The notes: a model not told the origin generated them from the sequence alone. A stretch of 64,000 nucleotides of DNA from Niastella vici (GCF_002077945.1 NZ_LVYD01000055.1:1-64000); one strand, 5' to 3'. Positions 20,780 through 30,188 are shown, numbered from the stretch's first letter. A program made the numbers and translations.

Positions 20780-20803
20780 TTAGTAAACCAGGAAATCGTA
20801 ACC

Positions 20804-22099
20804 ATGCGTCCAAAAATTCTATTAGTAGATGATCGCGAAGATAATTTAATGTCTATGGAGGCCATTCTGGCCCCTGATGGATATGTTTTTATCAAGGCAG
20901 CTTCGGGCAGCCAGGCATTGAAGATCCTGTTGAATGAAATTGACTTTGCGTTGATTTTAATGGATGTTAAAATGCCCAACCTGAACGGGTTCGAAACAGC
21001 TGCCCTTATTTATGAACGCGAAAAACTAAAACACATACCCATCATTTTTATTACTGCCAATAATTATGGTGAGGATAATATTTTCAAAGGCTACCGCATG
21101 GGCGCGGTAGATTACATCTACAAACCCATTAATTCCGAATTACTGCGGGCGAAAGTAGGGGTGCTGGTTGACCTGTACCGAAAAAATCATCGCCTCATTG
21201 AGCAGGAGAAGCGGCTGACGATCATCAACCGCAACCTGGAGATGGAAATAAACGAGCGTAAGTCGAGTGAAGAACGGGTGAAGGAGCTAAACCGGCAGTT
21301 GCTCGAGAACATAGCGCTGCTCGAATCGGCCAACCGCGATCTCGACCGGTTTGCGTTCATGGCCTCGCACGACTTGCAGGAGCCCCTGCGCAAGATCAGG
21401 ACCTTCAGCGATCTGTTATTTGTAAAATACCAGGCGGTGCTCGACACCCCGGCCATCAATTACATCAACCGTATTCAGAATGCCGCCATTCGCATGCAAA
21501 CGCTCATCAGCGATATCCTTGCATTCTCGCGTATCAATAATGAGAAAGACATTTTTGTAAATATCAATCTCAATATCATTGTGCAGGAAGCGATGGATGA
21601 GCTCGACGCCATCATTCAGGATAAAAAAGCCCGCTTTGAAATTGCCGAGCTGCCGGCCATTGATGTAAACCAGGGATTGATGCGCCCCCTGTTCGAGAAC
21701 CTGCTGAGCAATGCGCTGAAGTACAGTAAGAAGGAGGAGCCGCCGGATATCAGGATCTATTCTGAAATAATAACGGCCACCACTTCCAATAAGGAGCCGG
21801 TGCAGTATTGCCGCATCTATGTTCAGGATAATGGCATTGGGTTCGACCAGGTATATGCCGAACAGATCTTCGACATGTTCAGGCGGCTGCATGTGCATAG
21901 TGAATTTGAAGGCACGGGTATTGGCCTTACGTTATGTAAGAAGATCGTTGAAAAGCACAACGGCTATATCTCTGTGCAAAGTAAAGTAGGCAAAGGTTCT
22001 ACCTTTATTATTTCATTGCCTGTTCACCAGGCCAATGTTGAAAATACAGGGGAGCCCAATGGGGATACAAATGCGTTTTTGATGTTGGGAAAGAAATAA
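20804..22099 (+). CDS. Receiver-histidine kinase fusion (response regulator with kinase output)
   Basis: 431 residues. An N-terminal receiver domain (about 4-125; phospho-acceptor Asp54 in LILMDVKMPN, Lys near YIYKPIN) is followed by a coiled-coil linker (about 125-180). A HisKA domain with His189 in MASHDLQEPLRK comes next, then HATPase with NLLSNALKYS, DNGIGF and GTGIGLTLC. No membrane segment. It starts 24 bp after the giant hybrid kinase and probably receives its phosphate or acts beside it in a phosphorelay. The DLQEPLRK box is typical of phytochrome-related and other cytoplasmic kinases. It converges on a lone receiver gene across a strong hairpin. Confidence 0.92.
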   Translation: MRPKILLVDDREDNLMSMEAILAPDGYVFIKAASGSQALKILLNEIDFALILMDVKMPNLNGFETAALIYEREKLKHIPIIFITANNYGEDNIFKGYRMGAVDYIYKPINSELLRAKVGVLVDLYRKNHRLIEQEKRLTIINRNLEMEINERKSSEERVKELNRQLLENIALLESANRDLDRFAFMASHDLQEPLRKIRTFSDLLFVKYQAVLDTPAINYINRIQNAAIRMQTLISDILAFSRINNEKDIFVNINLNIIVQEAMDELDAIIQDKKARFEIAELPAIDVNQGLMRPLFENLLSNALKYSKKEEPPDIRIYSEIITATTSNKEPVQYCRIYVQDNGIGFDQVYAEQIFDMFRRLHVHSEFEGTGIGLTLCKKIVEKHNGYISVQSKVGKGSTFIISLPVHQANVENTGEPNGDTNAFLMLGKK

Positions 22100-22105
22100 G
22101 GAATT

Positions 22106-22129
22106 CCGCCCCGGCAATAGCCGGGGCGG
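22106..22129. terminator. Bidirectional hairpin between convergent signalling genes
   Basis: A perfect 10-bp G/C stem (CCGCCCCGGC, loop AATA, and its complement) between the stop of the receiver-kinase and the stop of the lone receiver. It is followed by AT-rich sequence on the plus strand. It probably ends both transcripts. Confidence 0.8.
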
Positions 22130-22140
22130 GTATAAATATT

Positions 22141-22590
22141 TTATTGTGGATTCAACACGAACATGGAACGGGGCGGAAAGTAAAGCACCTTCTTCCAGTC
22201 GATGCTGAAGATCTTCTCCAAAATTGTTTTTAACTCCAGTAAGGTATGCGGTTTTATCGCATACAGGTTCGATCCCTCCCGGTAACAGAACTCAATATTT
22301 TGCAGATCGCTCAATGATGTATATACGATAATGGGAATGGAATCGTATTTCCGGTTCGACCTGATCTCGCGCAGGCATTGCCGCCCGTCTTTGCACGGCA
22401 TTAACAGGTCAAGGAAAACTATATCGGGGTTTTTTTCGTCCAACAATTTAAAAAGAATATCGCCGTTTTCTGCCCTTGATAATATCACTTTAAAGGAAAG
22501 TTCTTCGATCGCCAGTGAAAAGATCAGGTAGTCCTCGTCGTCATCTTCCGCAATTAGTACATTTGTTGGATACTGATTCGAAACGTTCAT
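22141..22590 (-). CDS. Single-domain response regulator
   Basis: 149 residues forming one receiver domain. The acidic pocket is EDDDED (15-20), the phospho-acceptor is Asp61 in DIVFLDLLMP, the conserved Thr/Ser is in IIVYTSL and the Lys in AIKPHT. There is no output domain, as in Rcp1- or CheY-like proteins that pass phosphate in relays. It lies tail-to-tail with the receiver-kinase gene, so it is a good candidate partner of the two kinases. Its own promoter lies between 22590 and 22778, shared with the divergent degenerate receiver gene. Confidence 0.9.
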   Translation of the reverse strand: MNVSNQYPTNVLIAEDDDEDYLIFSLAIEELSFKVILSRAENGDILFKLLDEKNPDIVFLDLLMPCKDGRQCLREIRSNRKYDSIPIIVYTSLSDLQNIEFCYREGSNLYAIKPHTLLELKTILEKIFSIDWKKVLYFPPRSMFVLNPQ

Positions 22591-22777
22591 ATATTTACTT
22601 TTTTTAACCTGCTCTCTCCTCCCGATTTGGTCCGGAGAAGAAAATCACAAACCAGTTACAGCACTTTTTTAAATGTTAAAACCGGTAATTTACGGCAATA
22701 AGAATACCGAAAATACAATCTAAATCCCAATGATGGAATACAATTTTTAGGTTATTGCCGTATAAAAACAGTAAAGT

Positions 22778-23083
22778 ATGCAGGCAAAATCCAGGTATAT
22801 TATATTGTTTTACGACCACAGCGAAAAGGTACACACTATGAAACAGTTGTTGCAGCATCTGCCGGTCCCTGTTGAAACGGATTATGTAGAGAATTTTCAA
22901 CAACTGGAGGAAATGCTCGACAGCAGGGTGCCGGACCTTATTATCGTATATGTTAATAATCCGGAAGTAGGGTATGTTGATCACCTGAAAACCCTGCGGG
23001 TAAACAACGAAATAGATGAAATTCCGGTATACGTTTTTACCGAATTACCCGAAAAGCAAACCCTGATCAACCTCATGAACTGA
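22778..23083 (+). CDS. Degenerate receiver-like protein lacking the phospho-acceptor
   Basis: 101 residues. The pattern is that of a receiver domain: a first strand YIILFYD, then the PDLIIVY strand at 52-58, and IPVYVFTE at 82-89. But the aspartate position is occupied by Tyr58 (compare DLIILD in normal receivers), and the chain ends before the conserved lysine and last helix. Asp13 and Thr88 are retained. It cannot be phosphorylated in the usual way and may act as a phosphate-independent binding partner, or be a shortened relic. Followed by two hairpins, the second a good terminator, so the reading frame appears complete. Confidence 0.75.
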   Translation: MQAKSRYIILFYDHSEKVHTMKQLLQHLPVPVETDYVENFQQLEEMLDSRVPDLIIVYVNNPEVGYVDHLKTLRVNNEIDEIPVYVFTELPEKQTLINLMN

Positions 23084-23085
23084 TG

Positions 23086-23154
23086 CCTTCCCCGAGAGTT
23101 GGGGGAAGGTATTATGATAGCAAAAAGGCACCGGGAAACCCTGGTGCCTTTTTT
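23086..23154 (+). terminator. Hairpin plus rho-independent terminator
   Basis: Two stems in a row. The first is CCTTCCCC/GGGGGAAGG (23086-23109). The second is AAGGCACC-GGG/CCC-T-GGTGCCTT (23122-23154) with a run of T. The second also has an A-run on its left side and so could serve the minus strand as well. Confidence 0.85.
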
Positions 23155-23199
23155 ATGAAAATAACTAACCTTTTTGAGTTAGTCATTGAAAAATAGCGA

Positions 23200-25107
23200 T
23201 TAAAAATGCCAGCGTACGAAGGCTTCCATGGCCGCGTACTTGGTAAGCCCTAACTGGGCATACAGGCTGGCCGTATTGCCATTGCGGTCTTCAGCGCGTT
23301 GCCAGAACTCCCGGCTATCGCTTCCCTGGAAGGGCACCATGTCTTTCTGCGACTGGTGAATGAAGATGCCAAAGCGTTTTTTCAATACCTGGTCGGGGCT
23401 CATGGGAATGGCCATTTCAATTTCGCTGAGGTCCCATTCCTGCCAGGCGCCTTTGTACAACCAAACCCAGCAGTCTTTTATCCATTCATCACCGGCTTCC
23501 TTTATGCGGCGTAATGATTCAAAAACGATATCCAGGCAAACCTTGTGGGTGCCATGCGGGTCGGCGAGGTCGCCGGCGGCATACACCTGGTGCGGTTTTA
23601 TTTTACGCAACAGCTCCATGGTGAGCTTAACGTCCTCTTCACCCATTGGTTTCTTTTCAATGGTCCCTGTTTCATAGAAAGGCAGGTTCTGAAAATGGAT
23701 ATTTTCATCCTTGATACCCACATAGCGGCAGGTGGCCTTGGCCTCACAACGGCGTATAAGCCCTTTTACCGACCTGATCTCGGGGGTGTCTATCTCGTTC
23801 GATTTTTTGAATTTCAGGTACTGGCGGGCCTGTTCCAGGATCGCTTTTGACTTTTTACTGTCAACCCCGAACATATCTTCAAACCCTACGGCGAAATCCA
23901 TAAAGCGGGTCACGAATTCATCGGTGACGGCAATGTTGCCCGAAGTTTGATAGGCCACATGTACATCGTGCCCCTGGTCGTGCAAACGCTGAAAGGTGCC
24001 ACCCATTGAAATGATATCATCATCGGGGTGTGGCGAAAAGATCACACAGCGTTTGGGGTAGGGTTTGGTACGCTCGGGATGATTGGGTAAATGTAAGTCG
24101 GGTTTACCGCCGGGCCAGCCGGTTATGCTGTCGCGGAGCATATAGTACACCTGCAGGTTGATCTCATAGGCATCGCCTTTTTCAACCAGCAGATCACCAA
24201 GGCCATTATCACGGTAATCAATATTTGTTAAACTTAATAAGGGCTTGTTCACTTTCAAGGCCATGTTCACCACTGCCTTGCGGATCATCTTGGGCGTCCA
24301 CTCCGTATCGCCTGTAAGCCAGGGCGATTTGTAACGGGTAAGGTCGGCGGCAGCCACTTCATCGAGTATGAATATACTGTCGTTATGTTGTTGTAATAAA
24401 GAAGCCGGTATTTGTTCCGTAACGTTATCCTCAACCGATTTTTGTACAACCGCTGTTTTGGCCGGGCCCCAGGCCATTAATAAAATGCGTTTTGCTTTTA
24501 AAATGGTGCTGATACCCATGGTGACGGCCAGGCGGGGTACTTCTGAAATATTGGCGAACTCATGTGAGTTTGCTATACGGGTAGAAGTGTCCAGTGTTAC
24601 CAGCCTTGTACGGGAAAGTATGCTGGAGCCGGGTTCGTTAAAACCGATATGTCCATTGTTACCGATGCCCAGCACCTGCAGATCGATGCCGCCGGCATCT
24701 TCGATCATATGTTCATATTCCAGGCAATGCGCCTTGATGTGCTCTTTGGGCGTTTCACCGTTGGGAATGTGAATGTTTTTGGGATCAATGTCAATGTGAT
24801 CGAACAAATGCGTATGCATAAAGCGATTGTAGCTTTGCAGCGCATCTTTCTCAATGGGATAGTATTCATCGAGGTTAAAAGTGATCACGTTCTTAAAGCT
24901 TAAGCCTTCTTCTTTGTGCATGCGTACCAGTTCGGCATACATGGAACGTGGGGTTGAACCGGTGGCCAAACCTAAAACACAGGACTGGCCGGCTGCCTGT
25001 TTGCTGCGGATGAGGTCCGCAATTTCCCGGGCGGCGAATTTTGACCCTTCTTTTAAATCGGGATAAATACGTACAGGTATCTTCTCAAACGAATCAACCA
25101 TGCTCAT
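23200..25107 (-). CDS. nagB: Glucosamine-6-phosphate deaminase with C-terminal PIG-L/LmbE-like domain
   Basis: 635 residues, about 2.4 times the length of a plain NagB. The N-terminal part (about 1-260) is NagB, converting glucosamine 6-phosphate to fructose 6-phosphate and ammonia. It shows LATGSTP, the NLDEYYP loop and GIGNNGHIGFNEP. The first Asn-Gly position is Asp in E. coli NagB but varies in the family. The C-terminal part (about 345-635) has FSPHPDDD, the zinc-binding motif of PIG-L/LmbE N-acetylglucosaminide deacetylases. This fusion is known from other Bacteroidota; the role of the second domain is not settled. It lies downstream of the GH20 gene on the same strand, consistent with aminosugar breakdown. 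Confidence 0.92.
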   Translation of the reverse strand: MSMVDSFEKIPVRIYPDLKEGSKFAAREIADLIRSKQAAGQSCVLGLATGSTPRSMYAELVRMHKEEGLSFKNVITFNLDEYYPIEKDALQSYNRFMHTHLFDHIDIDPKNIHIPNGETPKEHIKAHCLEYEHMIEDAGGIDLQVLGIGNNGHIGFNEPGSSILSRTRLVTLDTSTRIANSHEFANISEVPRLAVTMGISTILKAKRILLMAWGPAKTAVVQKSVEDNVTEQIPASLLQQHNDSIFILDEVAAADLTRYKSPWLTGDTEWTPKMIRKAVVNMALKVNKPLLSLTNIDYRDNGLGDLLVEKGDAYEINLQVYYMLRDSITGWPGGKPDLHLPNHPERTKPYPKRCVIFSPHPDDDIISMGGTFQRLHDQGHDVHVAYQTSGNIAVTDEFVTRFMDFAVGFEDMFGVDSKKSKAILEQARQYLKFKKSNEIDTPEIRSVKGLIRRCEAKATCRYVGIKDENIHFQNLPFYETGTIEKKPMGEEDVKLTMELLRKIKPHQVYAAGDLADPHGTHKVCLDIVFESLRRIKEAGDEWIKDCWVWLYKGAWQEWDLSEIEMAIPMSPDQVLKKRFGIFIHQSQKDMVPFQGSDSREFWQRAEDRNGNTASLYAQLGLTKYAAMEAFVRWHF

Positions 25108-25217
25108 AATTAATCGGTTTTTTTATTGCGCGAAATTAAAGTTATTTCCAGTATTCAGGGGCAAATGCGGTTTCTTTCGGGTAATTTAGGTCAAACGTTT
25201 GATTTAACGATTATGCA

Positions 25218-26795
25218 TTATTCAAACACTTTATTATAATTGGTTCCCCATAAAGTATATCGTTTGCATTGTGTTTGCAGGCGGTTCTCAAAATCGCTCC
25301 AGTTGCGTTTGTCTGCAGGGCTCCACAGTACTTCGCTCAGCGCACTCAGGCGGGGGAATACCATGTATTCTACCTTTTGGGTATAGCCCATGTATTCGGT
25401 CCATACATTGCCCTGGGCGCCCAGAATATGTTTGCCTTCTTCAGCGCTTAATTCTTTGGGTACCGGTTCATAACTATATGCCTGTTTAACCGGCAGATAA
25501 CCACCTATTGTTACTGAATCTTCTTTTTGGGCCTGTGCATGATCGAGATAAACATATTTGCCCGGCGTCATTATTACATCATGATTTTGTTTGGCCGCAT
25601 CAATACCGCCCTCTTCGCCGCGCCAGCTCATTACAAGGGCATTGGGGGCCAGCCCGCCTTCCAGGATCTCGTCCCAGCCGATCATGGTTTTGCCTTTGCT
25701 GTTGATGTATTTTTCCATGCGTTGTACAAAATAGCTTTGCAACTCATGCTCATCTTTCAAATGGTTATCGGCCATTCGCTTCTGGCATTTTGGACATTTC
25801 TTCCAGCTTTCTTTGGGGCATTCATCACCGCCTATGTGCACGTATTTGGCAGGGAACAAGGGGATCACTTCATCGAGTACGTTTTGCAGGAATGTAAATA
25901 CAGAGTCATTGCCTGCGCAAAACACATCATTGAAAACACCCCAGGTTTGTTGCACCTGGTAGGGGCCGCCGGTGCAGCCCAGATAAGGATAGGCAGCTAA
26001 TGCAGCAGAGGCGTGGCCGGGCATTTCAATTTCAGGTATAATGGTCACATACCGTTTAGCGGCATATTCAACAATTTCCTTCACTTCTTTTTGTGTATAG
26101 AAACCACCATGACGAATGCTGTCGTTACCGGTACCGGGGTAACGGCCAATGATGGTGCCATTGCGCCAGCCGCCCACTTTGGTTAGGTTGGGATATTTTT
26201 TGATCTCTATGCGCCAGCCCTGGTCTTCTGTTAAATGCCAGTGGAAGTAATTCATTTTATGTAAAGCGATATAATCGATATACCGTTTTACAAAATCGGT
26301 TGGAAAGAAATGACGGCCTACATCGAGGTGCAAACCGCGGTATTGAAAACGCGGATAATCTTTTATAGTGAGATAGCTTACCGGTAAGGTAGTTGCTTTT
26401 TCAACCGGTAATAACTGCAACAGCGTTTGTACGCCATAAAAAGTGCCGGTTTCATTATCACCGCCAATATAAACGCCTTTGGCATTTATCTCCATGTTGT
26501 AAGCGCCGGGCAGGGTATAGTTTATGCGGTCATAATTGAGGCGAATGCCGGGCACCTTGCCTGCTTTTTTAATAATGGGTAAGGTAAAGCCATACAATTG
26601 TTTCAGGTAATCATTCAGAAAACGGGCTGAGTTTTCCAGGCCCGAACCTTCAAGGATGATGGGCGTTTTAGCCGTTATCACAAACTGACCGGCTGTTTCC
26701 GGCATCTTCAGTTCGGCAGCCTGCGGAATAATGTTTACCTGGGCATAGGTGTTCATTGTCAACAATAAAGAGGCGAAAACCCAAATTTTTTTCAT
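25218..26795 (-). CDS. Beta-N-acetylhexosaminidase, glycoside hydrolase family 20
   Basis: About 525 residues from the ATG at 26795, chosen because it begins a clear signal peptide (MKKIWVFASLLLT, cut after YAQ). An in-frame extension of 10 codons upstream is unlikely. An N-terminal GH20b alpha/beta domain (about 20-140) precedes the TIM barrel, with GLHLDVGRHFFP, NYFHWHLTEDQGWRIEI, and the catalytic pair Asp324-Glu325 in HIGGDECP. The enzyme removes terminal GlcNAc or GalNAc by substrate-assisted catalysis, probably in the periplasm. It is 110 bp upstream of nagB on the same strand, feeding the same pathway. Confidence 0.95.
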   Translation of the reverse strand: MKKIWVFASLLLTMNTYAQVNIIPQAAELKMPETAGQFVITAKTPIILEGSGLENSARFLNDYLKQLYGFTLPIIKKAGKVPGIRLNYDRINYTLPGAYNMEINAKGVYIGGDNETGTFYGVQTLLQLLPVEKATTLPVSYLTIKDYPRFQYRGLHLDVGRHFFPTDFVKRYIDYIALHKMNYFHWHLTEDQGWRIEIKKYPNLTKVGGWRNGTIIGRYPGTGNDSIRHGGFYTQKEVKEIVEYAAKRYVTIIPEIEMPGHASAALAAYPYLGCTGGPYQVQQTWGVFNDVFCAGNDSVFTFLQNVLDEVIPLFPAKYVHIGGDECPKESWKKCPKCQKRMADNHLKDEHELQSYFVQRMEKYINSKGKTMIGWDEILEGGLAPNALVMSWRGEEGGIDAAKQNHDVIMTPGKYVYLDHAQAQKEDSVTIGGYLPVKQAYSYEPVPKELSAEEGKHILGAQGNVWTEYMGYTQKVEYMVFPRLSALSEVLWSPADKRNWSDFENRLQTQCKRYTLWGTNYNKVFE

Positions 26796-26986
26796 AATGC
26801 ATAAAATGTTAATACCCTTTGGCACTAAATAGTGTCAAAAGCGGGTGTTTTGTAATGAAAATAAATGAAGTATACCGCGCACGCGCAGTACTGGCGTTTA
26901 GCCTGGTTTTAAGTGTTGAGAGTGTAAGAGCTGTGCATCAGCCAACAACAGAGAGGGTGCAAGATAAGGGAAGAAGTTGAAAAGTT

Positions 26987-27037
26987 AACAAGTTAACAGG
27001 TAGAACATTTCGAATGATGTGCACCTGTTAACTTGTT
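26987..27037. repeat. Perfect 15-bp inverted repeat (family R6, GTTAACAA)
   Basis: The left arm at 26987-27001 (AACAAGTTAACAGGT) is the exact complement of the right arm at 27023-27037, with a 21-bp loop. Each arm is made of overlapping GTTAAC units about 8 bp apart. It lies between the end of the CocE-type gene and the start of the GH20 gene. Confidence 0.85.
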
Positions 27038-27057
27038 ATACAATATACCTGAAAAGC

Positions 27058-28956
27058 TTATTTTAATACGGGAAGAACAATTGAACTGCTATTGGTGCCA
27101 TCATGATATATACGTATGGCCGCCTTCTGAAAATCGCTGTCATTACATTCGTAAATATTTACGAATTGCTGTGGATTGCGGTCAACCAGTGGAAACCAGC
27201 TGCTTTGGATCTGGATCATTAACCGGTGTCCTTTTTTAAAGGTATGGGCCACATCGGGCAATTCAAATTTTACGGGTTCTATCTTGTTGGGTTTAAACGC
27301 TTCGGGTGCGGTAAAGCTTTTGCGGTAACGGCCACGCATAATTTCACCACGCACCAACATCTGGTAGCCGCCCATTGGGTAAGCGCCGCCGGCGTCGCGG
27401 CTTTGATTAAGGGCAGCACCGGGATATTTAAAATCATCGGGGAACACATCGATCAGCTTTACTACAAAATCAGCATCGGTGGTTGTAATACTGGTGAGCA
27501 GGTCGGCCACTACGGTTCCGGCCAGTGTAAGATCATTGCCCAGTTCATCTGTTTCAAAGGTCAGTACATCGGGGCGGCGGCTGGCAAAACGCTGGTCATC
27601 GGTCATATAATCGCGTGTGCGCGTAAAGTGTACGTTTTCAGTATAAGGCACCGGATGCGCCGGATCACTGATGTATTCACTGTAACTGGTTTTTACCGCA
27701 GGCTTTTGCCAACCCAGTTTGCCGCCGGGTTGCAGGTAAATGGGTTCTTCTTTTTTATCTGCAGGCGGCCAGGTCTCAAATTGTTTCCATTCATTGGCGC
27801 CGCTGAAGAAAACAGTGGCTTCGGCCAGTTTCGAAATATCGCCTTTGCCTTTTAGATAATAATTAAAGTAGGGGATCTCGATATTGTTCTGGTACCAGAT
27901 GCTGGTGTTGGAACCAAATTGCACATTCCCTAAATGCGTACCATTTAATGATGACCATTGCCCATGGTACCAGGGACCCATTACCAGCCGGTTGTTGTTT
28001 TTGGCTTTTTGTTCAATAGCGCCGTAGGTTCGCCAGGCGCCAAAACAATCTTCAGCATCAAATAAACCACCAACCACCAGCGTGGCGGTGCCGGCCGGTA
28101 CATTATTTACAAAGTTCCTGATGCTGCGGGCCTTCCACCAGTCGTCGTAATTGGGATGCGCATACAGGTCTTTCCAGAACAACAGGCTATCACCGGTGAG
28201 CTTCATAAAATTTTTCAAAGCCCCGATGTGTAAGTACGAATCATAATTATCGTTATCGGGAATTTGAATGCTTTGTTTGGGTGCTACTTTGGTGGGAACC
28301 GGACGCGGATAGCCAAAGCCGCCGCTGTAAAATGCAAACCCATCCATTATAAAGAACGCGCCATTGTGATGAAAATCATCGCCCATAAACCAATCGGTGA
28401 CCGGCGCCTGCGGGCTCACCGCTTTTAATGCCGGATGCCCGCTCAGGGCTGCCATGGTAGAATAAAAACCGGGATAACTAATGCCCATCACACCCACGTT
28501 GCCATTGTTATTTTCAAGGTTCTTTACAAGCCAGTCGATGGTATCATACGTATCGCTGGCTTCGTCAATATCCTGGCTGGTTTTTTTATTGGGGTTGAAA
28601 GGCCGTACATCAACAAACGTTCCTTCGCTTGCCCAGCGGCCGCGTACATCCTGAAAGGCGATCACATAATTTTCCCTTGCATAATACCGCAAGTGACGCA
28701 GCCACAGGCTGGCGGGGAATTTGTTTTCTCCGTACGGCGAACACGAATAAGGCGTACGCATTAAAAGTATGGGATGCTTTTCAGTAGCATCTTTTGGTAC
28801 ATACAACGCGGTAAACAGCTTAACGCCATCACGCATGGTGATGTACATTTCTTTTTTAACATAATTGTCACGAATCCAGGCCGAATCCTGTTCATTTTGC
28901 GCTTTACCGGAAAGGATAAAGTGTAAAGCAAAAATTAAAAGAAATAAATTTCTCAT
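27058..28956 (-). CDS. CocE/NonD-family hydrolase (X-Pro dipeptidyl-peptidase-like)
   Basis: 632 residues. A signal peptide ends near LSGKAQ. The alpha/beta-hydrolase domain has the nucleophile Ser160 in GISYPG, with the oxyanion region MRTPYSCSPYG before it. A cap domain follows, then a C-terminal jelly-roll (from about 400) typical of the CocE/PepX C-domain (ADLLTSITTTDADFVVKLIDVFPD). Members cleave acyl or X-Pro amide bonds: cocaine esterase, glutaryl-7-ACA acylase, PepX. The exact substrate is open. It is co-directional with the GH20 gene but separated by 260 bp and an inverted repeat, so may be transcribed apart. Confidence 0.9.
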   Translation of the reverse strand: MRNLFLLIFALHFILSGKAQNEQDSAWIRDNYVKKEMYITMRDGVKLFTALYVPKDATEKHPILLMRTPYSCSPYGENKFPASLWLRHLRYYARENYVIAFQDVRGRWASEGTFVDVRPFNPNKKTSQDIDEASDTYDTIDWLVKNLENNNGNVGVMGISYPGFYSTMAALSGHPALKAVSPQAPVTDWFMGDDFHHNGAFFIMDGFAFYSGGFGYPRPVPTKVAPKQSIQIPDNDNYDSYLHIGALKNFMKLTGDSLLFWKDLYAHPNYDDWWKARSIRNFVNNVPAGTATLVVGGLFDAEDCFGAWRTYGAIEQKAKNNNRLVMGPWYHGQWSSLNGTHLGNVQFGSNTSIWYQNNIEIPYFNYYLKGKGDISKLAEATVFFSGANEWKQFETWPPADKKEEPIYLQPGGKLGWQKPAVKTSYSEYISDPAHPVPYTENVHFTRTRDYMTDDQRFASRRPDVLTFETDELGNDLTLAGTVVADLLTSITTTDADFVVKLIDVFPDDFKYPGAALNQSRDAGGAYPMGGYQMLVRGEIMRGRYRKSFTAPEAFKPNKIEPVKFELPDVAHTFKKGHRLMIQIQSSWFPLVDRNPQQFVNIYECNDSDFQKAAIRIYHDGTNSSSIVLPVLK

Positions 28957-29023
28957 GTTTAGCTCTTAATTTAGATTTTTAAAGATAAGGCGTTAGCTGA
29001 TAAACTACATAAACCAAAAAGAT

Positions 29024-30055
29024 ATGTCAACGCGTAGGAAATTTTTGCATACATCGTTCCTTGGTTCACTGGGTTTGTTTACCGGAAAAAAGCTCATGGC
29101 CCAAAATAGCGAAACCAGCTATCCAACTGTAAAGAATGAACCCATTGTGCTTTCGACCTGGGATTTTGGAAAGGCTGCCAATGCCGAAGCCTGGACCATC
29201 CTGGGCAAGGGCGGCCGTGCGCTCGATGCGGTAGAGGCGGGCGTTAAAATACCGGAAGCCGATCCCAACAATCAATCGGTGGGTTACGGTGGTTTGCCCG
29301 ATCGTGATGGGCGTGTTACCCTCGATGCCTGTATCATGGATGAACATTACAATTGCGGGTCGGTGATGTGTTTGGAAAATATCATGCACCCGATATCGGT
29401 TGCGCGGCTGGTTATGGAAAAAACACCGCATGTGGTGCTGGTGGGTGATGGCGCTTTGCAATTTGCCCTGGCAAATGGTTTTAAAAAAGAGAACCTGTTA
29501 ACACCCGAAAGTGAAAAGGTTTGGAAGGAATGGTTGAAAACATCGAAGTACGAACCTGTTATTAATATCGAAAACAAGTTGCATAAACCTGCAGGTGAAG
29601 GCGTCATGCCCGGCGGTAAAGATAACCATGATACAATCGGGATGATCGCCATGGATGCCAATGGTAATTTAAGCGGCGCCTGCACTACCAGCGGCATGGC
29701 GTTTAAAATGCATGGCCGGGTAGGCGATTCGCCCATCATTGGCGCCGGTTTGTATGTTGATAATGAAATTGGCGCGGCTACCTCAACGGGTGTGGGTGAA
29801 GAAGTGATCCGTATTGTAGGTTCGCACCTGGTAGTGGAGTTAATGCGTCAGGGGCTGGCGCCCGAAGCGGCTTGTAAAAAAGCAGTAGAGCGCATCATCA
29901 GCCGCAACCCCGCCAAAGCCAAAACCCTGCAGGTTGGTTTTCTGGCCCTCAATAAAAAAGGCGAGTACGGCGGGTATGCTTTGCAGAAAGGGTTTACATA
30001 CGCGGTAAAAACAGGTAAGGAAGAGAAGCTGATCCCGGGTAAGAGTATTTATTAG
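29024..30055 (+). CDS. N4-(beta-N-acetylglucosaminyl)-L-asparaginase (glycosylasparaginase)
   Basis: 343 residues. It starts with a twin-arginine-like signal (STRRKFLHTSFLGSLGLF). The Ntn-hydrolase fold is recognisable from WDFGKAANAEAWTILGKGG and RALDAVEAGV. The autoprocessing site is Asp-Thr204 in HDTIGMIAMD; Thr204 becomes the N-terminal nucleophile of the beta subunit, which starts with GNLSGACTTSG close behind. It splits the GlcNAc-Asn bond left after proteolysis of N-glycoproteins, releasing aspartate and a glycosylamine. Nearby genes for GH20 hexosaminidase and NagB fit this route. It is followed by cutC. Confidence 0.94.
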   Translation: MSTRRKFLHTSFLGSLGLFTGKKLMAQNSETSYPTVKNEPIVLSTWDFGKAANAEAWTILGKGGRALDAVEAGVKIPEADPNNQSVGYGGLPDRDGRVTLDACIMDEHYNCGSVMCLENIMHPISVARLVMEKTPHVVLVGDGALQFALANGFKKENLLTPESEKVWKEWLKTSKYEPVINIENKLHKPAGEGVMPGGKDNHDTIGMIAMDANGNLSGACTTSGMAFKMHGRVGDSPIIGAGLYVDNEIGAATSTGVGEEVIRIVGSHLVVELMRQGLAPEAACKKAVERIISRNPAKAKTLQVGFLALNKKGEYGGYALQKGFTYAVKTGKEEKLIPGKSIY

Positions 30056-30070
30056 TGGTGAATGGTGAAT

Positions 30071-30188
30071 CAGTTGCCGGTTACCGGTAGCTGGTTCCCA
30101 GGACCTAAATTCGAGCATGGATGTGAGAGGTCGGGCTGTCTATGGTTTTTGCCCGGTAACTGGTAACCGGTAACTGGCGACCTGCAAC
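30071..30188. repeat. Intergenic inverted repeat of 7-bp units (family R1, GGTAACT), copy 1
   Basis: The left arm (30071-30102) contains GCCGGTTACCGGTAGCTGG. The right arm (30152-30178) contains GGTAACTGGTAACCGGTAAC, i.e. GGTAAC repeated at 7-bp spacing. It lies between the glycosylasparaginase and cutC genes, both plus strand. A short piece of the AATGGTG family precedes it at about 30056-30070. Confidence 0.85.
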
